Positions 42,784-51,482 of a stretch of 64,000 bases of DNA are shown here, in pieces. The notes under the pieces were generated by a model that did not search any database, had not been told where the DNA came from, and worked only from the letters and a program-made list of their open reading frames with translations. The DNA is from Pontibacter cellulosilyticus (GTDB taxonomy: Bacteria; Bacteroidota; Bacteroidia; Cytophagales; Hymenobacteraceae): contig NZ_JACRVF010000001.1 of the NCBI RefSeq assembly GCF_014306105.1, positions 1,566,413 through 1,630,412 on the forward strand, in the 5' to 3' direction. The translations under genes and the position numbers were made by a program. Each line of letters begins with the position of its first letter. Within the stretch, counting starts at the first letter, position 1.

Positions 42784-45144
42784 TTAAAATTTGAAGCTGT
42801 AGTTTACCGAAGGAATGATCGGGAAAAGCGTTACCTGCTTCAGTTTAACCTCCGATTCATACTTGTCCCCTACCTGGGTTGATCTTTCATCCAGGTAATA
42901 GAAGAATGGATTTCTGCGGTTATAGGCATTGTAAAAACTAACCTCCCAAGTGCGCTCTCCCCACTTCTTCTGCTTATGGAATTGTATGCCCAAGTCCAGG
43001 CGGTGGTATGGCGCCATGCGATGGCCGTTCATAGGTCCGTATTGTGTAGAGTTCATGCCCCAATAGGTGTAGCCAGTACGTGACTCATCGCGCGTTGGGG
43101 TGTTGCGTGGCGCATTCCATGTGCCAATAGGCATGGTAATGGCGTTACCTGTTCCGTAAACCCATGTACCTGATAGGGTAATGTTTTTGCGAAGTTCATA
43201 GATACCTACCAGCGACACATCATGGCGGCGGTCGTAGCGGGCATAGTACTTTTGGCCAAAATTAAGTGAGTCGAACTGGTGCTGTGTCCACGACAAAGTA
43301 TAGCCGGCCCAGCCAGACAGACGCCCTACTTTCTTCTGCAGCAACACCTCCACCCCATAAGACCATCCTTTGCCCTTGGTAATGTTGTCTTCCCATCTCA
43401 CTTCCTCTGCCGACTCCGGGTCTTCGATCAGCAAAAAGCTAGCGCCTTCCTTATACCCGATAATGTTGTCAGACTTTTTGTAGTAGCCTTCTACGGTTAA
43501 CGCTATATCACGCTTCATAAAGTCCTTTGCAAAGCCCAGCGCCACCTGAGACGACTGCTGCGGCGCTACCCTGTCTGTAGTTGGCACCCAAAGATCGGTT
43601 GGTAAGCCGATACCTGTGTTAGTGAGCAGGTGCACATACTGGTTCATCTGCGAGAAAGAAGCTTTTACTGCCAAATCTTCTTTAATATTATAAGCTGCAG
43701 ATAAACGCGGCTCTGGCCTTATGTACTGCTTATTTTTAGTATAGAAGTGGCTAAGGCGCAAACCTCCATTCAGGCGCAGGTTAACAAACGGCCTGTAAGT
43801 ATCCTCTATATATACCGCCGACTCCACCACATCAATGTTGTCTACTTTGCTTTCAAACTTATCTATGTCGGTGTCTTTTACCACAATGGCACTCGGGCTA
43901 AAGCGGTGGTAGGTGCTCAGCAAGCCGGCTCTGATCGAGTGCTGCGGGTTAGGCAGGAAGTCCAGGTCATACTTTATGCCGATGTCGCGGATGCCGGAAG
44001 AGTAACGAAGGCTATACTCGTCGTCGCCATCTTTCTCATCTGTGAAAATGTTAAACTTATAGCGACTGAAAATAAGTGATGTGTTGGCAAAAAGCCTGTC
44101 GTTGAAGAGGTGGTTCCAGCGCAGCGTGCCCGTGGCGTTGCCCCAGTTAAAGCCGGCTTTGTTTACTTCATCATCATCTTTTTCCAGTATAGAAAACCTG
44201 TCCTCGCCAAAATAGCCACTCAGGTACAGCTTGTTCTTTCTGCCGAAGTCATAGTTCAGTTTGGTGTTCAGGTCGTAGAAGTAGTAGCCGGGGCGTTCAT
44301 CTTCTTTAAAGAAAGGGCGGGCCAACACATCGGCATACGTACGACGACCAGATACCAGGAAAGAGGATTTACCTTTAACTAACGGCCCCTCCAGCATAAG
44401 CCGCGAAGAAAGTATACCAATACCTCCCTCGCCGTGCAGTTCTTCTTTGTTGCCGTCTTTCATGTTCAGTTCAATAACCGAAGAAAGCCTGCCGCCATAC
44501 CTTGCCGGGAAACCGCCTTTCGTCAGCTCCACACTCTTTAGGGCATCGCCATTAAACAGGGAGAAGAACCCGAACAGGTGAGATGCATTGTACACTGTGG
44601 CATCATCAAGTATGATCAGGTTTTGGTCAGGACCGCCACCGCGCACGTAAATGCCGCTGTTGCCCTCGCTTCCCGATTGCACACCCGGCATCAACTGCAG
44701 CACTTTCATCACGTCTTTCTCGCCTAGCAGTGCCGGCACACTTTTGATTTGGGAGATAGGAATATCGAGCTTACTCATCTCCACAGCCTGGCTTACCTTT
44801 TCCACCCTTTCTCCTACAATCTCTACTTCCTTTAAAGTAGCCTCAGACTGCAACTGTATATTCAGTTCTACATTCTGCCGCAGCGATAAAGTTTTAACTT
44901 GTGACTTATATCCCAGGTAACCAAAAGCAAGCGTTACCGAGTCCTGGGCCGGAAGCGTAAGGGAGTAAAACCCGTAGGTGTTTGTAGATGTACTGATGGT
45001 AGTGCCAGGCCGGTATACACTAACTCCGATTAAAGATTCGCCGCTGCCTTGTTCGCGCACATAGCCACTGATGGTATACTTGCCCTGTGCAAACGAGAGG
45101 CAAGTGCAGCAAAGTAGCAGCAAGAGCGTAAAGAGTTTTTTCAT
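42784..45144 (-). CDS. TonB-dependent receptor with carboxypeptidase-regulatory-like N-terminal domain
   Basis: A signal peptide (MKKLFTLLLLLCCTCLSFAQ) is followed by a CarboxypepD_reg-like domain (YTISGYVREQGSGESLIGVSVYRPGT), a plug domain (ISQIKSVPALLGEKDVMKVLQLMPGVQSGSEGNSGIYVRGGGPDQNL) and the 22-strand TonB beta-barrel ending in the characteristic aromatic-F strand (PSVNYSFKF). It is 786 residues long, normal for a small-cargo TBDT. It does not have the SusC signature. The DUF4249 lipoprotein gene follows in the operon. The import substrate cannot be read. Confidence 0.95.
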   Translation of the reverse strand: MKKLFTLLLLLCCTCLSFAQGKYTISGYVREQGSGESLIGVSVYRPGTTISTSTNTYGFYSLTLPAQDSVTLAFGYLGYKSQVKTLSLRQNVELNIQLQSEATLKEVEIVGERVEKVSQAVEMSKLDIPISQIKSVPALLGEKDVMKVLQLMPGVQSGSEGNSGIYVRGGGPDQNLIILDDATVYNASHLFGFFSLFNGDALKSVELTKGGFPARYGGRLSSVIELNMKDGNKEELHGEGGIGILSSRLMLEGPLVKGKSSFLVSGRRTYADVLARPFFKEDERPGYYFYDLNTKLNYDFGRKNKLYLSGYFGEDRFSILEKDDDEVNKAGFNWGNATGTLRWNHLFNDRLFANTSLIFSRYKFNIFTDEKDGDDEYSLRYSSGIRDIGIKYDLDFLPNPQHSIRAGLLSTYHRFSPSAIVVKDTDIDKFESKVDNIDVVESAVYIEDTYRPFVNLRLNGGLRLSHFYTKNKQYIRPEPRLSAAYNIKEDLAVKASFSQMNQYVHLLTNTGIGLPTDLWVPTTDRVAPQQSSQVALGFAKDFMKRDIALTVEGYYKKSDNIIGYKEGASFLLIEDPESAEEVRWEDNITKGKGWSYGVEVLLQKKVGRLSGWAGYTLSWTQHQFDSLNFGQKYYARYDRRHDVSLVGIYELRKNITLSGTWVYGTGNAITMPIGTWNAPRNTPTRDESRTGYTYWGMNSTQYGPMNGHRMAPYHRLDLGIQFHKQKKWGERTWEVSFYNAYNRRNPFFYYLDERSTQVGDKYESEVKLKQVTLFPIIPSVNYSFKF

Positions 45145-45169
45145 AGTTTTAGATTATGTAAATATTCTA

Positions 45170-45196
45170 CAAATTTATTGAATCGATCTTAAGCAA
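45170..45196 (-). promoter_or_regulatory. Candidate promoter of the TonB-dependent receptor operon
   Basis: The minus strand carries a perfect TAAATTTG at 45177-45170 and a TTG at 45196-45194 separated by 16 nt (3 nt shorter than optimum). The start codon of the receptor is 25 nt away, at 45144. Confidence 0.4.
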
Positions 45197-45311
45197 CTTA
45201 CATGCCAAGTATTAACTTTTAAAAATATTTAGTGAACGTAATGTTTAATGGTTAAACAGCGGTGGTAGCTATGTAAAAGCAAAACAACACTCTGATTTAT
45301 AGAATGAAAGT

Positions 45312-46112
45312 ATGGAACAGGTAACGTATAATTTCTCGGACAAAGTGGTACTGGTAACTGGTGGAACCTCAGGCATTGGCCTGGCTACAGCCCAAAAGTT
45401 TGCACTTGCCGGTGCTCAAGTAATTATTACTGGCAGAAGCAAAGAAAAAGCAACAGCCGTGATGGGTAAAGCCGGCTTCCAACCAGAGTTTATTTGCACC
45501 GACAACAGCCAACCTGAAGCCATCCTGGAGCTGTTCCAGCACATAAAGCAGAAGTATAACCGCCTGGATATTGCCGTAAATAACGCAGCAAACGAAACAG
45601 GCATTGGCAAACCCCTACACGAGTTCGAGCTCACGGATTTTGAGGAGGCAATGGCTGCAAATTTACGGGGTGTATGGCTGTGCATGCAGCAGGAAATCCG
45701 GCTGATGCTGGAGCAGCAACCAGCAGGCGGGGCCATTGTAAATGTAGCAAGCATAAACGGCTTGGGAGGGGCACCAGGCGGTGCGCTTTACTCAGCAGCT
45801 AAAGCTGGTGTCATTGCCATGGCAAAGTCGTCGGCGCAGGAGCTGGCCACCAGCAACATCAGGGTTAACGTACTGGCCCCGGGTGCACACAACACGCCTA
45901 TGCTGCAGGATGTTTTTAGCATGCAGTCCGGAGGCGATGCAGCCAGGGAAGAAGAAGTGAAGCAAATGTACCTCAACTTTATACCCCAGAAGCGGCTTGG
46001 TGATCCTACTGAAGCTGCAGCGACGATTGTTTGGTTGTGCTCAGATGCTGCTTCTTATATTACCGGCCATACATTGATCGTAGACGGGGGTACATCTGCA
46101 ATGATGCGTTAA
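45312..46112 (+). CDS. Short-chain dehydrogenase/reductase
   Basis: The classical SDR fold has the NAD(P) motif VTGGTSGIG (residues 15-23), the NNAA motif (VNNAANE), the catalytic Ser region VNVASINGLGG, and YSAAK with Tyr160 and Lys164. The C-terminal part APGAHNTPM and the IVWLCSDAASYITGHTLIVDGG block are normal. At 266 residues it is typical. No partner gene is adjacent that would tell the substrate. It is the first plus-strand gene in this run and is divergent from the TonB operon. Confidence 0.94.
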   Translation: MEQVTYNFSDKVVLVTGGTSGIGLATAQKFALAGAQVIITGRSKEKATAVMGKAGFQPEFICTDNSQPEAILELFQHIKQKYNRLDIAVNNAANETGIGKPLHEFELTDFEEAMAANLRGVWLCMQQEIRLMLEQQPAGGAIVNVASINGLGGAPGGALYSAAKAGVIAMAKSSAQELATSNIRVNVLAPGAHNTPMLQDVFSMQSGGDAAREEEVKQMYLNFIPQKRLGDPTEAAATIVWLCSDAASYITGHTLIVDGGTSAMMR

Positions 46113-46227
46113 GTAAAGTTTAAGTATTAAAAATTCCTGCTAACTCTGGCAGGCAGTAGCACGTAAAAGCCGAAGCTATACTGTCATCATTCCTCCTGAA
46201 GTATAGTTTTTCATCCTAACGCCCTTT

Positions 46228-47985
46228 ATGGAAATAGCACTTGTACTCACGCTTTTGGTTGTAGCCATTATTCTGTTTGCAACCGAGTACCTGTCTATCG
46301 AGATCGTGACGCTGGTTATGCTGATCATTCTCGCCAGTGTGCGCATTATTACACCGGAGGAGGCGTTTGCCGGGTTCAGCAGCGATTTCATCATTATTAT
46401 TGCTTCCATTTTTATACTTAGCGCCGCCCTGCAGGAAACCGGCATACTTGATTTTGCCGTAGTCCGGCTTGCTAACCTGGCTAGGCGGAGCACCAACGTG
46501 ATGCTGCTCGTAGTGATGCTGGTAACAGGTGTTGTCTCTGCTTTTATGAACAATACCACCGTTACGGCTATGTTTGTTACGCCTTTGGTCGGTCTTTCGA
46601 AGCGCATAAACCGCAGCGCCTCTAAAATATTGATGCCCCTAGCTTACGCGGCTATACTTGGCGGCACCTGCACCTTGATCGGCACCTCTACCAACGTGGC
46701 TGTGAGCGGCTACATTGCTAAAACCGGCTTACCACCTATTGGTCTTTTCGAGATCTCCGGCATCGGGTTTATCATTTTTATAGTTGGCATTGTGTACATG
46801 ATGACGATCGGGCAGCGCATGCTGCCAAGCCACGACGACCAGCAGCTTACCGAAGAGTATAAACTGCAGAAATACCTGACGGAGATTTTAGTACTACCCG
46901 ATTCTCCTCTGGTTGGCCAACTGGTATTCGCCTCCGACCTTACCACACTCAATTTCAGGATGCTGAATATTATCCGAAACAAAGACAACTTCCTGCCTGA
47001 CTTCCGCACACGCATTGAGGTTAACGATATACTTTTAGTAGAAGGCGACCTGGACAACCTAATGAAGGTGAAGGAGACCAAAGGCATACAGATTATGGCA
47101 GATGCCATACTTGCCAAAGACATTGAAACAGAAGATATAAGACTGGCGGAGCTACTCGTAGTTCGTCAGTCGAACCTGATCGGGAAAACGATTAAGGAAG
47201 TGGAGTTTACGCGCCGCTATGGCTTGGTAGTATTGGCTATTTCGCGCCACGGCGAAAACCTACGTACTAAAATAGGAAGTGTGCGCCTGCAACTCGGCGA
47301 CCTGTTGCTGGTACAAGGCGCAGCCCAGCGTTTAGACCAGTTACGCCAGTCAAACAATGTGGCTTTGCTGGACGAATTTGAGCCGCTGCTTTTTAAAAAA
47401 CGAAAAGGATTAATTGCTATCTCCTGCTTTATACTTGCCATAGTGGCTGGCACCACGAAGCTGCTGCCTCTTTCTATCGCGTTTTTACTGGCGGCTATAC
47501 TTACCATACTTTTCAGATGCATCAGCACTAATAAGGCCTACGCTGCCATAGACTGGCGCCTGCTGGTGCTTATCGGGGGCATGACGGCCTTTGGCACCGC
47601 CATGGAAAACTCGGGAGCCGCAGACTTTCTGGCACAGGGTATCGTAGACCTGATGGGGCCATTTGGAAAACTAGCTGTGCTGGCTGGCTTTGTGGTGCTC
47701 ACGGTTATACTTACGCAACCTATGTCTAATGCTGCAGCTGCATTAGTGATAGTGCCGGTGGCCCTGCGCGCTGCCGCTGAGCTTAACGCCGATCCTAGGG
47801 CCTTTGCTATTGGCATTATGCTGGCTGCTTCTGTTTCTATGGTTACGCCGTTTGAGCCAGCTTGTATCCTGGTTTACAGCCCCGGCAAATATCACTTCTG
47901 GGACTTCATAAAAGTAGGCACTCCCCTCACTATTCTGCTTGTACTGGTAATTGTACTGCTTGTACCGGTGTTCTGGCCAGTGTAA
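46228..47985 (+). CDS. SLC13-family permease with two RCK_C (TrkA-C) domains
   Basis: The 585-residue membrane protein has about eleven hydrophobic segments in two repeats, with a central soluble part. The half-site motifs FMNNTTVTAMFVTPLVG and TCTLIGTSTNVAVSGY, and their second copies (QPMSNAAAALVIVPVAL, SMVTPFEPACILVY), match the DASS/SLC13 transporters (SNT-type Na/anion signature), here like the YfbS/SdcS group with two TrkA-C domains between residues 205 and 375. These are sodium-coupled carriers of sulfate, dicarboxylate or similar. The substrate is not identifiable. Confidence 0.92.
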   Translation: MEIALVLTLLVVAIILFATEYLSIEIVTLVMLIILASVRIITPEEAFAGFSSDFIIIIASIFILSAALQETGILDFAVVRLANLARRSTNVMLLVVMLVTGVVSAFMNNTTVTAMFVTPLVGLSKRINRSASKILMPLAYAAILGGTCTLIGTSTNVAVSGYIAKTGLPPIGLFEISGIGFIIFIVGIVYMMTIGQRMLPSHDDQQLTEEYKLQKYLTEILVLPDSPLVGQLVFASDLTTLNFRMLNIIRNKDNFLPDFRTRIEVNDILLVEGDLDNLMKVKETKGIQIMADAILAKDIETEDIRLAELLVVRQSNLIGKTIKEVEFTRRYGLVVLAISRHGENLRTKIGSVRLQLGDLLLVQGAAQRLDQLRQSNNVALLDEFEPLLFKKRKGLIAISCFILAIVAGTTKLLPLSIAFLLAAILTILFRCISTNKAYAAIDWRLLVLIGGMTAFGTAMENSGAADFLAQGIVDLMGPFGKLAVLAGFVVLTVILTQPMSNAAAALVIVPVALRAAAELNADPRAFAIGIMLAASVSMVTPFEPACILVYSPGKYHFWDFIKVGTPLTILLVLVIVLLVPVFWPV

Positions 47986-48029
47986 CTGCTTTTGCCTTAT
48001 GCTAGTATGCATAGATAAACTATGGCATT

Positions 48030-48650
48030 ATGAAAAACTTAGCTATACTTCTGATTCTTGTCGCTTTTTCCTGCAGCCCCAAAAACGAGGAGGTAAAAGA
48101 CGAACAGATAGATTTAGGCCCTCCTGCTGAGGCACTTGATTCAGCAGCAAGCCCCGATAAAGACGCCACCAAGATAAATGAGACCTCTCAGGAAACTTAC
48201 CTGCCGCTGCCACAACCCGTGCTGCAGCTACTAGCCCAGAAGTACCCGGGCCATAAGCAACCAATTCTTACTCAGGGCATCAGAGCACAGGATGATAAAG
48301 GTGAGCAGGGGCCATTTGTAATAAGCGGCTACTTCACAGACGATACTTACCTGGATCACGCCTTGCAATTACAGCACGAAAAAAACGTGATCATAGTAGC
48401 AGCGACTGATATAGGAGATAACCAATGGAGACTGCACGAGCTAAAACGCGACATACTTTTTAATGACAGGGGCACCCTCCGAAGCGTCTATGATTTGAAT
48501 GTGACCGAACAAGGGCAGGAACTGCAGAATGCAGAAACCGGAGAAACCTTAAAATTACAGAAAGATGCTATAGGGGTTAAATTTGAGGATAACATAACCA
48601 CTTATGTTTATCAGAACAATGGCTTTACAGCCTACATCACCTCTAGGTAG
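48030..48650 (+). CDS. Lipoprotein of unknown function
   Basis: The 206-residue protein has an SPII signal (LAILLILVAFSCSPKNE, lipid Cys near 15) and an acidic linker (EEVKDEQIDLGPPAEALDSAASPDKDATKINE). It then has a folded domain including QPVLQLLAQKYPGHKQPIL and YDLNVTEQGQELQNAETGETLKLQKDAIGVKFEDN. I do not recognise a family. It follows the SLC13 gene by 44 nt and could be cotranscribed, but no clear functional link follows from that. Confidence 0.75.
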   Translation: MKNLAILLILVAFSCSPKNEEVKDEQIDLGPPAEALDSAASPDKDATKINETSQETYLPLPQPVLQLLAQKYPGHKQPILTQGIRAQDDKGEQGPFVISGYFTDDTYLDHALQLQHEKNVIIVAATDIGDNQWRLHELKRDILFNDRGTLRSVYDLNVTEQGQELQNAETGETLKLQKDAIGVKFEDNITTYVYQNNGFTAYITSR

Positions 48651-48657
48651 AGCCAGC

Positions 48658-48990
48658 CTATGTTAGTGTATAAAAAAGCACTCCGCTAAGGGTAGCCATA
48701 AATACACCTCCCACAAAAGCAAAGGTTCCGACTTTAGCCGACTGTGCGATCTCTGCGTCAGATAGGTTGTATTGGTGCATGCGTATATGAACCACAAAGA
48801 ACAGCATGGCCAGCACAAAACTTATAAACCAGAAAACACCAAAGCGCAGCATAAAATCAAGGGGTAACTCGCTTGGTGTATTATGGTTTAACAGAAACCG
48901 GCCGCTTAACAGCAAATAAGACCCCAGTAACAGGAGCAGGCAAACATAAGTACCGATAAGGGCTCTATAGCTAACTTTTATCCGCTGCAT
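48658..48990 (-). CDS. Small membrane protein of unknown function
   Basis: The 110-residue protein has three hydrophobic helices (YVCLLLLLGSYLLLSGRFLL, FGVFWFISFVLAMLFFVVHI, FAFVGGVFMATLSGVLFYTLT). I recognise no family. The gene begins 3 nt after the TerB-like gene, so the two are surely one operon. Convergent with the lipoprotein gene, and the stop codons are only 7 nt apart with no hairpin between. Confidence 0.75.
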   Translation of the reverse strand: MQRIKVSYRALIGTYVCLLLLLGSYLLLSGRFLLNHNTPSELPLDFMLRFGVFWFISFVLAMLFFVVHIRMHQYNLSDAEIAQSAKVGTFAFVGGVFMATLSGVLFYTLT

Positions 48991-48993
48991 AAG

Positions 48994-49422
48994 TTAGTAG
49001 TTAAGAAAGGTTTGCGCCTCGCGTTTAATATGCTCACGCGTAAAGCCGTCTTTCACCCCCATTGATATCTTTCTAACCAGCACCCCAACAATAGATTTCT
49101 TAAAACCCAGACGTGCAGCCATACTAATGCAGAACTCCATTTCGCTTTCATCCACTATGCCGTCGGCCAGCATCATCTCCACCAGGTCGTAGATCTGGTC
49201 AAAGCGTTCAGAGTCATTGGTCGGTAACTGGGGATCAGATTTCTCTGCATTGGAAATAAGGTGCCGCACGTCATCAGCCTTCATGCCATGCTTTTTACCT
49301 ATCGAAATTATGAAATTCATTTCGTTTGGGTCTACGTGGCCATCAATTTTGGCTAGTGCCCCAAGGTTGGCAATATGGCTTTTTAATTTTTTTGTTTCTT
49401 CGCTTTCAAAAAAACCGAACAT
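48994..49422 (-). CDS. TerB-family protein
   Basis: The 142-residue cytosolic protein starts MFGFFESEETKKLKSHIANLGALAKIDGHVDPNEMNFIISIGKKHGM and repeats an EF-hand-like acidic motif (DGHVDPNEM and later DGIVDESEMEF), the TerB/TerB-like pattern in which Asp/Glu bind divalent metal. TerB is linked to tellurite and phage resistance in other bacteria, but the family is broad. It is cotranscribed with the three-helix membrane protein. No other ter genes lie nearby, so a tellurite role should not be assumed. Confidence 0.85.
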   Translation of the reverse strand: MFGFFESEETKKLKSHIANLGALAKIDGHVDPNEMNFIISIGKKHGMKADDVRHLISNAEKSDPQLPTNDSERFDQIYDLVEMMLADGIVDESEMEFCISMAARLGFKKSIVGVLVRKISMGVKDGFTREHIKREAQTFLNY

Positions 49423-49715
49423 ACAGTACCTCTTTAATAAGTATAAATAATGTAATTAATGCATCTTGCAAGTGCTGCTGCATAACGTTATGCGGTTACG
49501 TAACACAGCCTTAGAATTATTGGTACAGATACTACCGATATTACATACGGTTTTCTCTATTTTTAAGGACATGGTTTTGCGGCTTTTTTTAATTTTATGG
49601 CAAAGCAGCAGCCTTGGTGCACAATCTATAAACGAAATGGCAGCTAAGTTAATGTTCAGAACCAAAGGTTTTAATCTGAATATCCTGACAGAATAGCTTT
49701 ACAAAAAAGATCAAA
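49423..49715. other. Intergenic region between the TerB-like and pfkA genes
   Basis: 293 bp with an AAGTATA at 49439 next to the TerB start and a T-rich region. A 76-codon plus-strand frame (49466-49696) lies here but its product is hydrophobic and low-complexity, with no context, so I do not call it. A TAGCTTTA near 49695 might be a weak -7 element for pfkA. Confidence 0.4.
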
Positions 49716-50687
49716 ATGAAAAAAATCGGAGTATTTACTTCTGGCGGCGACTCTCCTGGCATGAACGCCTGCATTCGTGCAGTAGTGCGCACAGCAGTAC
49801 ATAAGGGAATTGAGGTTTACGGGATAAAGCGTGGCTACCGCGGCATGATCAAAGGCGAGATAACACGACTGGAATCTAACTCTGTCAGCAACATCATTCA
49901 AAAAGGCGGCACTATACTTCGCTCTGCCCGCAGCAAAGAGTTTACGACTAAAGAAGGGCGACGCGAGGCATATGAGCAACTTCAGAAATTCGGAATAGAA
50001 GGTTTGGTAGCCATTGGCGGTGACGGCACCTTTACCGGTGCAAATATATTTTACGAAGAGTTTGGTATACCTACACTAGGTGCACCCGGCACCATCGACA
50101 ACGACCTGTACGGAACTGATTATACCATAGGCTACGATACCGCTGTTAACACCGCCCTGGATGCCATTGATAAAATTCGTGACACTGCAGACAGTCACGA
50201 TCGGGTTTTCTTTATAGAGGTAATGGGCCGCGATTCTGGTTACATCGCTATACCGTGTGCCATTGGCGGCGGAGCTGAGATTGTGATGATACCTGAGACA
50301 GAAACAACAATCCAATCGGTGGTAGATACCCTGCGTACTGGCTGGGACCGATCCAAAACTTCTTTTATTGTAATTGTAGCCGAAGGCGACGAAGAAGGAA
50401 ACGCCGCCGACATTGCCGCACAAGTACAAAAGACACTCCCATACATGGATGCCCGTGTTACTATACTTGGCCACGTGCAGCGGGGTGGAGCACCTACAGC
50501 TGCCGACAGAATGCTGGCAAGCCAATTAGGCATCGCCTGTGTAGACGGACTGCTGGCGGGTCGCAAGTGTGAAATGGCCGGCATCATTAACTCTCAGTTG
50601 GTTTATACTCCTTTTATCGATACCATAACCAAGCAGAAGGTAATAAACCCTTATTATATCGAGATGGTGAATATACTTTCTGTTTAA
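49716..50687 (+). CDS. pfkA: 6-phosphofructokinase
   Basis: PfkA phosphorylates fructose-6-phosphate with ATP in glycolysis. It has the N-terminal GGDSPGMNACIRAVVR loop, the ATP-binding GGDGT segment (101-105), the catalytic PGTIDND (Asp128), and the fructose-binding MGRDSGYIA and HVQRGGAPTAADR blocks. The glycine after GGD (Gly104) favours ATP over pyrophosphate. At 323 residues it is the standard short bacterial form. It is followed 47 nt downstream by a small lipoprotein gene. Identification is firm. Confidence 0.97.
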   Translation: MKKIGVFTSGGDSPGMNACIRAVVRTAVHKGIEVYGIKRGYRGMIKGEITRLESNSVSNIIQKGGTILRSARSKEFTTKEGRREAYEQLQKFGIEGLVAIGGDGTFTGANIFYEEFGIPTLGAPGTIDNDLYGTDYTIGYDTAVNTALDAIDKIRDTADSHDRVFFIEVMGRDSGYIAIPCAIGGGAEIVMIPETETTIQSVVDTLRTGWDRSKTSFIVIVAEGDEEGNAADIAAQVQKTLPYMDARVTILGHVQRGGAPTAADRMLASQLGIACVDGLLAGRKCEMAGIINSQLVYTPFIDTITKQKVINPYYIEMVNILSV

Positions 50688-50734
50688 CCAACTCGGCAAG
50701 CAGTACACTGTAGTTATTGGAAAACCAGACCAAC

Positions 50735-51160
50735 ATGAAAAAACAAATCTTACTTTTTTTTCTGATTTTACTGCTGCCCTTAACTGGCTGCAACAAATGC
50801 TCTAATGTTGATTGCATGCCAGACATTTTTGTTTTTAAGCTAACGGACAAAGAGGGGCAAAACCTACTAGACAAAGGATTGGTTAACCTGGATCAGATAA
50901 CGCTTCAAGCTGCAAATACTTCTTTTTCGGCAGAGTTGTATACCTTGTCTCGGGGCAATGAGACGTGGATAGAAGCTATCGTACACAGAAACCTCAGCGA
51001 TTACGAGCTCTGGGTGAATGGTTTTGGTCCACAACAACTTAATCTGAAATTCACAGAGAAAAAGGGTGATTGCTGTACAACAGCTAGTGTTCAGGAGGTT
51101 TACCAGAACGGAACCCTAGCCATTAAAACACCCGACGGGAACGTCATTATACTTCAATAA
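50735..51160 (+). CDS. Small lipoprotein of unknown function
   Basis: From ATG 50735 the 141-residue product has an SPII signal (MKKQILLFFLILLLPLTGCNKC, lipid Cys at 19) and a small beta-rich domain (DIFVFKLTDKEGQNLLDKGLVNLDQITLQ and so on) with one Cys pair (GDCCTT). A TTG 18 nt upstream opens the same frame, but the ATG is a cleaner lipoprotein start. I do not recognise a family. It trails pfkA by 47 nt and ends with a strong hairpin. Confidence 0.75.
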   Translation: MKKQILLFFLILLLPLTGCNKCSNVDCMPDIFVFKLTDKEGQNLLDKGLVNLDQITLQAANTSFSAELYTLSRGNETWIEAIVHRNLSDYELWVNGFGPQQLNLKFTEKKGDCCTTASVQEVYQNGTLAIKTPDGNVIILQ

Positions 51161-51198
51161 CATGTGTATTATTTAAAACTTAGCACAATTAAAATAAC

Positions 51199-51238
51199 AA
51201 CAAAAGCCCTTGCTATGTCAGCAGCAAGGGCTTTTGTT
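51199..51238 (+). terminator. Terminator after the small lipoprotein gene
   Basis: A perfect 16-bp stem pairs 51199-51214 with 51223-51238 around an 8-nt loop, with a T-rich end. It is 38 nt after the stop codon. Confidence 0.85.
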
Positions 51239-51482
51239 TTGTAAATTGGCATTGTGTTATTTTCCCCAGACGCTTCTGGTCCTGCGCATAGCTAGTTTTA
51301 AAAAAACAGCCTCAATCTATCCATATCTATACTTTTCCGTAAAAGCAGTACACACGTAATTTTAACTGCTTATCGCATCAGCCAAACATATCGGAAAAGG
51401 TATCCTGAAATTTATACTTTGGTTTCTCGCCATAGTAATAGGCCTTGTTATACTTATAGTTATACTACTGCAGTTTCCGGGA

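Noticed and set aside
48994..49422. Tellurite-resistance operon
   Set aside because: Only one TerB-like gene is present; terA/C/D/E/Z are missing, so the name alone does not support tellurite resistance.
49466..49696. 76-codon plus-strand frame before pfkA
   Set aside because: Hydrophobic, low-complexity product, no homologue recognised and no start context; likely a chance frame in AT-rich DNA.
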